DNA of 33,712 nucleotides from Clostridiales bacterium (GTDB lineage: Bacteria; Bacillota; Clostridia; Oscillospirales; Oscillospiraceae). A model generated the notes under the pieces. It worked only from the letters and a program-made list of their open reading frames with translations, ran no database searches and had not been told where the DNA came from. How positions within the stretch are numbered: position 1 is the first letter of the stretch; every line of letters begins with the position of its first letter. Positions 24,501 through 30,521 of the stretch are shown here, in pieces. Where the stretch lies: contig JAJBVG010000029.1 of assembly GCA_020859945.1 (NCBI GenBank), positions 1-33,712 on the forward strand, in the 5' to 3' direction. The position numbers were made by a program, and so were the translations under genes.

Positions 24501-25966
24501 AATCCCCCCTCATCCTCAAGGTGGACGAGAGCGACGCTACCGGCTCCCTGGGGATTCGTATCCAGTCCTTCCTGGAAACCATTGAAATCAAGCGGCGGGA
24601 CACCCGACTGCGGGAGGCCATGCTGCACTGGTATAAAGAGTTACCCGAACCCAGCCCGACCAAATTCTATAAGCAGGACAAGAAAACCCGCACGATTTTG
24701 GTTCCCAACATCTCCAGTGAAGTGTCCGTCCTGCTCTCCGCCATCATGGAGAAGGAGAATTATAAGGTTCAGACGCTGCCCATCGGCGGACGGGAGCAAA
24801 TCGCGCTGGGAAAGAAGTATGTCCACAACGATATCTGCTTCCCCTGCCAGATGGTAATTGGGGAACTCATCAGCGCCTTGCAGGAGGGCCATTACCGGCA
24901 GGACGAGGTGGCCGTTGCTATGGTGAAGTTCCAGTGCGACTGCCGGATGTCCCATTATGCGGGACTGCTGCGCAAGGGCCTGGACAGAGCCGGGTTCACG
25001 GAGGTCCCCATCGTCACCACGGACATGGGCGACACGAAGGAGATGCACCCCGGCGTTGCCGTCCTTGGTGTCAGCGCGGTCTGGGAGGCGGTTTGGACGT
25101 TTATGATGCTGGACATTCTCACCGACCTTTGCCGGAAGATCCGTCCCTATGAGCTGCACCCCGGCGAAACAGACGAGGTCTATCAGGACTGCGTCGCGCA
25201 GATTGCAGAAGGAATCCGCAGCGGCGTGGGCAGCGCAAGGCGTGCCTTTGCTCACTGTATTGACCGGATGGGGGATATTCCCTATGACCGGAGCCACCTG
25301 AAACCAAAGGTGTTCGTCACCGGCGAGCTGCTGGTGACCTATCACCCAGGCTCTAACTTCAACATCGAGCGGTACTTAGAGGCCAACGGCATGGAGACGG
25401 CCTTTCCCAGGATCACCGACCAGCTGCGGAAGGATTTCCGGGCAACAGAGTGTGAAATCAAGGATTACCACGCCAACATCCCGCCCTATCCCCAGCTGGT
25501 GGAGGGACTGTTTGACTATGTGCAAAGGCAACTGGAAAAGGTCGCCATTCGGCACCCGCTTTATGAATACGCCAGAAAGCCGAAGGAACTGTATCAGGAG
25601 GTCAGCGACATCATCCCGGAAACGCTGAGCTGCGGTGAGGGCTGGCTGATGGCGGCGGAAATCGCCCACAACGCCAAAGAGGGCGTCAAATCCTTTATCA
25701 TTTTGCAGCCCTTCGGCTGTCTGCCCAACCATGTCTGCGGCCGGGGCGTCATTAAGCGGCTCAAGGAGGAGTACCCGGACATTTCCATCCTGCCCCTGGA
25801 TTTGGACCCGGACACCAGCTATGCCAACGTGGAGAACCGTCTGCAAATGCTCATCATGAATCACGGGGCGCAGGCAGGGAGCGAAGCGGAAGTGCCGCTT
25901 GACGGCGGAGCAAAGCAGAAGTCCCCCTTGAGGGTAGAGCAGGCGGCGCAAGCCGCCGCCAGCTGA
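21521..25966 (+). CDS. double-ATPase 2-hydroxyacyl-CoA dehydratase activase-type protein
   Basis: This 1481-residue protein repeats the BadF/BadG/BcrA/BcrD ATPase module: GIDVGSTTVKV near residue 11 with C137-AGGTG, and G342-IDSGSTTSK with C467-SSGCG. The rest matches the DUF2229/activase-related C-terminal region. Such giants accompany radical 2-hydroxyacyl-CoA dehydratase systems, but also occur alone and uncharacterised. No dehydratase subunits are near, which leaves the target open. It starts with GTG after AAAGGAA. The last ~30 residues come from the dispersed repeat (25874-25910), so the C-terminus is probably longer than in relatives. Confidence 0.88.
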   Translation: MEETGKTLRLGIDVGSTTVKVVVTDPKTGQMLHARYVRHNARQQVTVESLLREAAEQFPTARFRAAVCGSGGRPIAQKLGVPYIQEVVANSAAVRALYPNVKTAVELGGQDAKVIFFYYDEQKGQLQTSDMRMNGSCAGGTGAFIDEVAALLNVEPEQFEALAEQGRTVYDISGRCGVFAKTDIQPLLLSGARKEDIALSTFHAIVKQTIGGLAQGLELTAPIIFEGGPLTFHPTLVRVFAERLHLTENDIVRPEHPETIVAYGTAIAIDQLFPNEEDTATLEELLARLAQSEEVLHSDEDIQKPFFPSLEAQRTFQARHDRELKDLCQPTPVNGELRVWLGIDSGSTTSKFVLLDEEERVIDRFYANNKGEPLLVVRDGLNALKRKYDAQGVKLTVLGLGTTGYGEQLLAQAFGADYHTVETVAHAMGCTQYYPEATFLLDIGGQDMKAIWLEDGIITNIMLNEACSSGCGSFLENFAVNLNLPVEEIAEAAFRSKAPAHLGSRCTVFMNSTIINEQRQGKGPDDIMAGLCRSIIENVFTKVVRISNTAQLGDCIVVQGGTFRNRAVLRALEEYLGAEVKLAPYPGEMGAIGAALAVKRQVAESGYQNGSSSSFIGFDAVEHFTYETQTGVPCLGCGNRCSRTIVRFSTGKQWISGNRCEKGAAEAQDSSAPEKPAKEKPADLFAEREKLLFQDYPYQQAAPDRGEVVGLPRVLEFWDSMPFWSTFFRALGYRVKFSHKSSRKLYEQGLQYVASDTVCFPAKLVHGHIMDLAQAGVDRIFFPYVMHMPPEGVDKLSPYVCSVLQGYPMVVRNSQDPARGGKVIFDTPVFHWFAEKDRKKQICRYAVETLGTTKGEAESAFRDGEQALLTFRSILAERGEEVLRQVHENGSYAVVLAGRPYHTDPFICHDIFKRFEERGVPVLTVDSLPHLSEQDLKNTTIEITNNFHTRMLEGAMVAAKDPALEYVQIVSFGCGHDAILSDEISRILTESGNKSPLILKVDESDATGSLGIRIQSFLETIEIKRRDTRLREAMLHWYKELPEPSPTKFYKQDKKTRTILVPNISSEVSVLLSAIMEKENYKVQTLPIGGREQIALGKKYVHNDICFPCQMVIGELISALQEGHYRQDEVAVAMVKFQCDCRMSHYAGLLRKGLDRAGFTEVPIVTTDMGDTKEMHPGVAVLGVSAVWEAVWTFMMLDILTDLCRKIRPYELHPGETDEVYQDCVAQIAEGIRSGVGSARRAFAHCIDRMGDIPYDRSHLKPKVFVTGELLVTYHPGSNFNIERYLEANGMETAFPRITDQLRKDFRATECEIKDYHANIPPYPQLVEGLFDYVQRQLEKVAIRHPLYEYARKPKELYQEVSDIIPETLSCGEGWLMAAEIAHNAKEGVKSFIILQPFGCLPNHVCGRGVIKRLKEEYPDISILPLDLDPDTSYANVENRLQMLIMNHGAQAGSEAEVPLDGGAKQKSPLRVEQAAQAAAS
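25874..25910 (+). repeat. dispersed repeat copy 3, at the activase C-terminus
   Basis: GCAGGGAGCGAAGCGGAAGT followed by GCCGCTTGACGGCGGAG is the clearest copy. It encodes part of the end of the activase (AGSEAEVPLDGG). A further hairpin, GGCGGC-GCAA-GCCGCC, lies just downstream in the coding tail. Confidence 0.75.
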
Positions 25967-26000
25967 GGCGGTTCCTCCCCTTCCGCGTTCCACCCCCGCA

Positions 26001-26055
26001 AGGCAAAAAACGAACGAGCGAGAACTTTCTTCCTGGAAGTCCTCGCTCGTTTTTG
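26001..26055. terminator. bidirectional intrinsic terminator
   Basis: AACGAGCGAG (26013-26022) pairs with CTCGCTCGTT (26042-26051), and an inner ACTT/AAGT pair extends the stem. AAAAAA lies on the left and TTTTT on the right, so it serves the activase gene and the convergent acyltransferase gene. Confidence 0.9.
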
Positions 26056-26061
26056 ACTGTC

Positions 26062-26856
26062 CTATTTGTCCGTTGTCCCATTTTCCCCCGACGCCGGACG
26101 ATACTCCACATACGCATAGGTGCTCTGCTCGCTCCGCTTCTGCATGCAGGCATAAACCTGATCCCTCAGCTTTTCCTTTTGCGCCTGGGGTTTGAGGCTG
26201 GCATCTGCATAAAACGGGCCGTCCAGATACACGGTGGCCCTGGGCTTTTTTGAGATCCTTCGGCGCTGGTAAGTGGTGGTCATGCAAAAGGCCGGGACCT
26301 CGTTTTTGACTGCATAGTCGAATGAGGTGGCAGGGTACGGCCTGATTTGGGTGCAGTACGGCCAGACGTGCTGCTCCGGGTAAACGATGACGCAGTTGTT
26401 TTCCCGCAGCCGCTGGCGGACGGCGGCGAGGAATTTTTTCATCTGCTGGAAGTCCGATGGAATCGGCAGCGCGCCCATCCACGGCAGCAGCGCGCCAATG
26501 ACCGGAATCCCCAGGTTGGCGGGACTTGCAATCGTGTAGCATCGTTTGGGAGCGCATACCAGGCCGGGAACAAACACATCTCCGATGGGCTGGGTATGGT
26601 TTCCATAGACCACTGCGCCAGTATTGCGATAGTCCTTCCAGTCGACGGTCCTGACGATTTTCAGGTGCAAGACGAGCTTCCCGTAGAGCAAAGCAAACAG
26701 ATAGCCAACGGCGTACAAAATTGGCCGGGCGAATTTGGCTCCCTTGCTCTCCCGTATCCAAACGTAATCTTCGGGCAAAGTATGATCTTGATCGGAACTT
26801 TTTACGAAGTCGTCATGAAGTGTTTTGTAATATCGAACGCGGTTCGTGTCAGTCAA
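26062..26856 (-). CDS. PlsC-like acyltransferase with unusual H-x5-D motif
   Basis: The 264-residue protein resembles 1-acyl-sn-glycerol-3-phosphate acyltransferases, with a membrane segment near residues 45-62 and the segments YGNHTQPIGD and IVYPEQHVWPYC. The catalytic block has five residues between H87 and D93 where four is usual. The same YPEQ-W segment is present in the acyltransferase at 20624. A change in catalysis or a subfamily difference are both possible. It is a single gene with the bidirectional terminator downstream. Confidence 0.8.
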   Translation of the reverse strand: MTDTNRVRYYKTLHDDFVKSSDQDHTLPEDYVWIRESKGAKFARPILYAVGYLFALLYGKLVLHLKIVRTVDWKDYRNTGAVVYGNHTQPIGDVFVPGLVCAPKRCYTIASPANLGIPVIGALLPWMGALPIPSDFQQMKKFLAAVRQRLRENNCVIVYPEQHVWPYCTQIRPYPATSFDYAVKNEVPAFCMTTTYQRRRISKKPRATVYLDGPFYADASLKPQAQKEKLRDQVYACMQKRSEQSTYAYVEYRPASGENGTTDK

Positions 26857-27218
26857 TCTTGATTCATCTCCAGGTTACAATCTCTTTGTTTCATGGTATC
26901 TCTTATATTTTACTCCACGCGCCTTAAAACCTCAACCCCGGAACTGGAGTAAAAATCAGATAGAAGCAGTCAGTCAACCAGGCCTCCCGCTGCCTGACAG
27001 TATCTGTGATTCCAGATAGCTGTCAGCGTTTTTCTCAAATCTCTGCGCGTCAGGGCATTATCGAAGCACACTGGGCCGTTTCGTCATTTGCTGGGAAAAT
27101 CTTCTCTTTTTGCCTTTTCATAATCTTCCCGGAAGCGCAAATACTACCTCCGCGACATCATTCAGGCGGCGCAGCTGACCCGCTGCCCGCCATGATCCCA
27201 ATTTGGAGGTAGAGAGAT
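26857..27218. other. intergenic stretch before spoVT
   Basis: No supported gene. It holds a hairpin with an oligo-T tail (26994-27032). An open stretch at about 27132-27194 could be read as a short peptide but has no start codon. No clear sigma-G promoter was recognised. Confidence 0.5.
26994..27032 (+). terminator. orphan terminator-like hairpin upstream of spoVT
   Basis: CTGACAG-TATCTG (26994-27006) pairs with CAGATA-GCTGTCAG (27013-27026) with one extra base, followed by CGTTTTTC. No plus-strand gene lies upstream within the window, so the transcript it ends is not identified. Confidence 0.65.
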
Positions 27219-27761
27219 ATGAAAGCGACAGGAATTGTGCGGCGGATCGACGACTTGGGCCGTGTGGTCATTCCCAAAGAGATTCGGCGGACCATGCGTA
27301 TCCGGGAGGGCGACCCGCTGGAAATCTATACAGACCGGGACGGAGAAGTGATTTTCAAAAAATACTCCTTGATGGGCAGCCTCAGCGACTTTGCCGGTCA
27401 GTTCTGCGAGACGCTCTACAAAACCACCGGCCACCCTGCGGTCATTACTGACCGGGACGCGGTGATTTCCGTCTCCGGTCTGCCCCGGCGGGAACTGATG
27501 CAGGGGCGCATTTCCCTCCCCCTGGAAAACATCATGGAGGGGCGGCAGGTCTACCAGTACCGCCCCGGAGAGGCCCGACTGCCCCTGACGGACAGTTACC
27601 CGGAGGCCGCGGTGTTCACCGCCGCCCCCATCCTGAGCCAGGGAGATGTGCTGGGCTGTGTGGTGTTTTCCGGGAAAGAGGCGGACAGCCCCATGGGAGA
27701 GACGGAATATAAGCTGGCCCAGACTGTGTCCGGTTTCCTGGGGCGGCACATGGAAAACTGA
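27219..27761 (+). CDS. spoVT: stage V sporulation protein T (SpoVT)
   Basis: This 180-residue protein has an AbrB-like swapped-hairpin DNA-binding domain (residues 1-50). It opens MKATGIVRRIDDLGRVVIPK, which is nearly identical to Bacillus subtilis SpoVT, with IREGDPLEIYTDRDGEVIFKKY following. The rest is the GAF-like domain of SpoVT. SpoVT acts in the forespore under sigma-G control and governs late sporulation and germination genes. GGAGGTAG lies upstream of the start. The length (180 versus 178 in B. subtilis) supports the call. It identifies the host as an endospore former. Confidence 0.94.
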   Translation: MKATGIVRRIDDLGRVVIPKEIRRTMRIREGDPLEIYTDRDGEVIFKKYSLMGSLSDFAGQFCETLYKTTGHPAVITDRDAVISVSGLPRRELMQGRISLPLENIMEGRQVYQYRPGEARLPLTDSYPEAAVFTAAPILSQGDVLGCVVFSGKEADSPMGETEYKLAQTVSGFLGRHMEN

Positions 27762-27851
27762 CGGTTTCGCCGTATCCACTACACCCAAAGAAAACAAATA
27801 TCGGTAGAGCGCGGCCAGCTGCTCCAGCCAGTTGCCTCCCCCCAAACAGAA

Positions 27852-27892
27852 AGGCTCCCGACGCAGCTGCTTTCTGCGCGGGAACCTTTTTC
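27852..27892 (+). terminator. spoVT terminator
   Basis: AGG-TCCCG-CGCAG (from 27852) pairs with CTGCG-CGGGA-ACC (to about 27886) with single-base bulges, followed by TTTTTC. It lies between spoVT and the convergent LysR gene. Confidence 0.75.
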
Positions 27893-27935
27893 ACAGGGCA
27901 AAATGGTAAATTTGCCTCGCATAATCGTATGCTGC

Positions 27936-28847
27936 TCACTGTCCGCCTTCCAGCCGGTACTTCTGCTGGACAAACTGCACCATCTGCCGGGCGGTGCGGA
28001 ACAGCTTCCGGTTGGTGCGGTAGGTCAGAAAGATGTCCCGGCTGCTGGTCAATCCCTCCAGAGGGACCTCCGCAATCCGGTCCCAGGGCAGGTGGTCAAC
28101 CCTGGCAAGAATCGCCACTCCCATGCCCTCCGCCACCAGGTTGGCAATGGCCGGCTCATTGTAGGCGTAGTGGCATAGGTCCGGCTGAACGTTCTGCTGA
28201 TGAAGGTAATCCATGATGGGCTTGTGCATGGGAGAACGCTCAAAATAGGTCACCATCGGCGCACCGTTCAGCTCGCTCCCCGTCAATGGGACCCCCTCCT
28301 GCTGGTATTTTTTCTCCATCCAGTGGCCTTTGGGAACAATGAGTACCAGAGGCTGGCGGAGAATGGGAATTTGGGTCAACTCGTTGTGGCCGTTGATAGC
28401 GGAGCTGAACGCCAAATCCACCGTGTTATTTTGTAGGGCCTGGATGATCTCACCGGTGTCCATCTCCACGGACTTCAAATGGGCGGAGGAGGCCCGACCG
28501 GTGGCCTGGAACGCCCGGAACAGCTGGGGCAGAAAATGCTCCGACAGGGGATTGATATAGGCAATGGTCAGCGTGTCCTCCGCCTGGTCTTTCAGGCGTT
28601 TCATCTCCCGTGTGGCGGCGTCCACGTCCCGGATGATCTGCCGGGCGTGATAGAGGAACACCTCTCCCTCTGCGGTCAGGGCGATGCCTCGGCCCCGCTT
28701 CTCGAACAGAGGGACCCCCAGCTCGTCCTCCAGCTTGCTCAGCGACATGCTCAGGCTGGGCTGAGCAATCATCAGCTCCTTGGCAGCGCTGGCCATGTGC
28801 ATTCGCTCTGCCGTTTTTTCAAAATAGATGATTTGATTCAGCGTCAT
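27936..28847 (-). CDS. LysR-family transcriptional regulator
   Basis: The 303-residue protein has the N-terminal winged helix of LysR regulators (MTLNQIIYFEKTAERMHMAS, then AAKELMIAQPSLSMSLSKLE) and a substrate-binding domain. Lengths and motifs are canonical. It is transcribed from its own promoter (28893-28921) and lies downstream of a ferredoxin-like gene on the same strand. The target genes and effector are unknown. Confidence 0.92.
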   Translation of the reverse strand: MTLNQIIYFEKTAERMHMASAAKELMIAQPSLSMSLSKLEDELGVPLFEKRGRGIALTAEGEVFLYHARQIIRDVDAATREMKRLKDQAEDTLTIAYINPLSEHFLPQLFRAFQATGRASSAHLKSVEMDTGEIIQALQNNTVDLAFSSAINGHNELTQIPILRQPLVLIVPKGHWMEKKYQQEGVPLTGSELNGAPMVTYFERSPMHKPIMDYLHQQNVQPDLCHYAYNEPAIANLVAEGMGVAILARVDHLPWDRIAEVPLEGLTSSRDIFLTYRTNRKLFRTARQMVQFVQQKYRLEGGQ

Positions 28848-28892
28848 GTCTCGTCTCTCTCCTGTTCACCACAAGCCCTCTTTTACTTATAT

Positions 28893-28921
28893 AGGATATA
28901 TCAATTTTGGCTATTAGTCAA
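28893..28921 (-). promoter_or_regulatory. promoter of the LysR gene
   Basis: On the minus strand, -35 TTGACT covers 28916-28921 and -10 TATCCT covers 28893-28898, with a 17-bp spacer. It reads toward the LysR gene. Confidence 0.7.
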
Positions 28922-28963
28922 GAGTTTAAAGTGATGAAACATATACGCAATGGAAGGTTCTCT

Positions 28964-29245
28964 CTATCCGACACCGGTTTTTCCCGCCTCCGGGAAGATA
29001 CAGAGCACGTATTCCCGAAACACATAATCCACGTTGGCCGGGGTCACCCCTGTATACAGGTTCGTGCCGATTTGAACGGTGGCTCCGTCCGCCTTGCAAA
29101 GGCCCAAGCAGGGAGAGGGCTTCGCCACAACCTGTCCCGTCAGGTCATTTTCCTGAATCAACGTCTGGAATCGCTCCAGAACCTCCTCCGCCAGCTGCCG
29201 TTTACAGGCCCCATTCGACTCCATACAGACCAATACCTCAAACAT
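28964..29245 (-). CDS. thioredoxin-like [2Fe-2S] ferredoxin domain protein
   Basis: This 93-residue protein has the pattern of the thioredoxin-like [2Fe-2S] ferredoxin family (as in NuoE-like and HydC-like subunits): an early CMESNGACK and a later PCLGLCKADG. The two pairs of Cys would hold a cluster. GGAGG lies just before the ATG. It would carry electrons in the cytoplasm. It has a promoter at 29438-29466 and a strongly structured leader, but no partner oxidoreductase is seen nearby. Confidence 0.75.
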   Translation of the reverse strand: MFEVLVCMESNGACKRQLAEEVLERFQTLIQENDLTGQVVAKPSPCLGLCKADGATVQIGTNLYTGVTPANVDYVFREYVLCIFPEAGKTGVG

Positions 29246-29280
29246 AACGAACCTCCTAACCTTTCATCGCGGGAACAGCA

Positions 29281-29326
29281 GCGCCCGCAGGAGACGCAGA
29301 ACGTCGTTCTGTCCTCCTTCGGGCGC
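29281..29326 (-). promoter_or_regulatory. long hairpin in the ferredoxin gene leader
   Basis: GCGCCCG (29281-29287), AGGAG and CAGAACG pair with CGTTCTG (29305-29311), CTCCT and CGGGCGC (to 29326), giving a long stem with small internal loops. It lies about 30 bases before the ribosome binding site of the ferredoxin gene. No U-tract follows, so it is not a plain terminator. Confidence 0.65.
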
Positions 29327-29437
29327 AACATTTAAGACGAAATTGCCTTAAAGTAACCTGTTTTGTTCTGAAACCTGTACTGCTTTTATCTGTTGCGGCG
29401 GTGGAGACATTTCAAGGTCACAACGCCGTTAAATTTT

Positions 29438-29466
29438 ATTATAATAAAGTACAGGTGGAAAGTCAA
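29438..29466 (-). promoter_or_regulatory. near-consensus promoter of the ferredoxin gene
   Basis: On the minus strand, -35 TTGACT (29461-29466) and -10 TATAAT (29438-29443) are separated by 17 bp. The leader to the start codon at 29245 is about 185 bases. Confidence 0.82.
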
Positions 29467-29565
29467 TTACAAATTGCAGCTTTTTGGCGGATAACCTGCA
29501 TAATTCACATTTCGTACATATTTTTCTGTCACATTTCCGCAGCAGAACACTTATTTTACAAAGCA

Positions 29566-29646
29566 CACCGCCCGGAGATTGCCTCCGGGCGGTGAGAGCC
29601 TGTCGAAAAACGACAGGCTCTCGACCAAAATCACGGATTTTGGTCG
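29566..29646. repeat. three contiguous perfect hairpins
   Basis: Stem 1 pairs 29566-29577 with 29583-29594 (12 bp), stem 2 pairs 29594-29605 with 29611-29622 (12 bp), and stem 3 pairs 29622-29632 with 29636-29646 (11 bp). Each stem is perfect, loops are ATTGC, AAAAA and ACG, and successive stems share one base. They begin a roughly 280-bp repeat-rich zone in a 770-base gap without a gene. Confidence 0.8.
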
Positions 29647-29800
29647 AAAATGCGGCCCCGGCAGCGCACATCGTCGGAGCAGACTTCATATTCTTCGCTT
29701 CCGGCTAAAGCCGAAAGCTCATCCATTCCGTTGCTCCTCCTCTCCCGTCCAAACCCGCTTCGCTGGGCTTTGGCCGGGTTCCCTATGCGCACGTTTGGGG

Positions 29801-29846
29801 CCTCCGCCGTCAAGCGGCACTTCCGGGGCGTTGCCCCTCCCTGCCT
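29801..29846 (-). repeat. dispersed repeat copy 4
   Basis: On the minus strand this reads GGCAGGGAG, a 12-base insert, GGAAGTGCCGCTTGACGGCG and GAGG, the same core as at 25874. It lies in a non-coding stretch (29650-29930) whose composition resembles interspersed repeats of Oscillospirales genomes. Confidence 0.65.
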
Positions 29847-30015
29847 GTGTGCTTTTGCCGGTACACGCCCGGCTAAAAGCACGGATTTCATTTTATTTTG
29901 TTGCTTGCGCAACAAAACTCCTGCGGAGGGCTTTCATAACATTTTACGCCACTTCATTTTGGGAAATTGGCTTTTTTGACAATCTTAAGAATTATAATGT
30001 TTCAGCAGCGGCCTC

Positions 30016-30510
30016 TTAAATCCTGTCGCTGAATTTATAGCCGATGCCCCAGATGGTCAGGATGTACTCCGGCGCGTCGGGATGAGGTTCGATTTTTTTC
30101 CGCAGCTTCCGGATAAACGCCATGATATTGCTGTCGTCCATCAGATACTCGCCGTCCCAGACGGCCTGATAAATCTGCTCTTTGGTGAAAACCTCGCCTC
30201 GGTTTTTCGCCAGAAACAACAGAATATCAAACTCCTTCGGCGTCAATGAGATCTCATTCTGCCCCATTTTCACGCGCCGCGCAGCGGGGTAGATATGCAG
30301 CTCGCCGCAGACGATTTCAGAAGCATTTGACACACTGCCGGTATCGCCAAGCTCCAGCATCAATGTCTGGCTGTTTCCCTGTGCCAAATCGGAAAGCGCG
30401 TCCAGTAGCTCCTGTGCGCCTGCGGCATCCCCCGGCGCTGTTTTCAGCTTTTCACGCAGCCAGGAAACCGTAACGGAATCCAGGCTGACAAAACCAACTC
30501 TTTTCTTCAT
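30016..30510 (-). CDS. winged-helix regulator without a receiver domain (OmpR/PhoB C-terminal type)
   Basis: The 164-residue protein ends in an OmpR/PhoB winged helix: MGQNEISLTPKEFDILLFLA, the recognition region (FTKEQIYQAVW) and the WGIGYKF wing. The N-terminal half (about 65 residues) lacks an Asp-containing receiver; it is either degenerate or a different small domain. It starts 11 bases after mgtA, so it is probably co-transcribed. It may regulate mgtA or other metal genes without a phosphorelay; no histidine kinase gene is in the window. Confidence 0.82.
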   Translation of the reverse strand: MKKRVGFVSLDSVTVSWLREKLKTAPGDAAGAQELLDALSDLAQGNSQTLMLELGDTGSVSNASEIVCGELHIYPAARRVKMGQNEISLTPKEFDILLFLAKNRGEVFTKEQIYQAVWDGEYLMDDSNIMAFIRKLRKKIEPHPDAPEYILTIWGIGYKFSDRI

Positions 30511-30521
30511 GGGACACCTCC

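Noticed and set aside
22412..24628. 738-codon minus-strand open frame opposite the activase
   Set aside because: It is antisense to a well-supported gene and shows no family motif.
27132..27194. Short peptide-like stretch before spoVT (RKYYLRDIIQAAQL...)
   Set aside because: It reads like protein but has no start codon and follows a stop; too short to support.
29631..29915. 94-codon minus-strand open frame in the repeat zone
   Set aside because: It spans repeat copies and one hairpin arm, and its composition looks repeat-derived.
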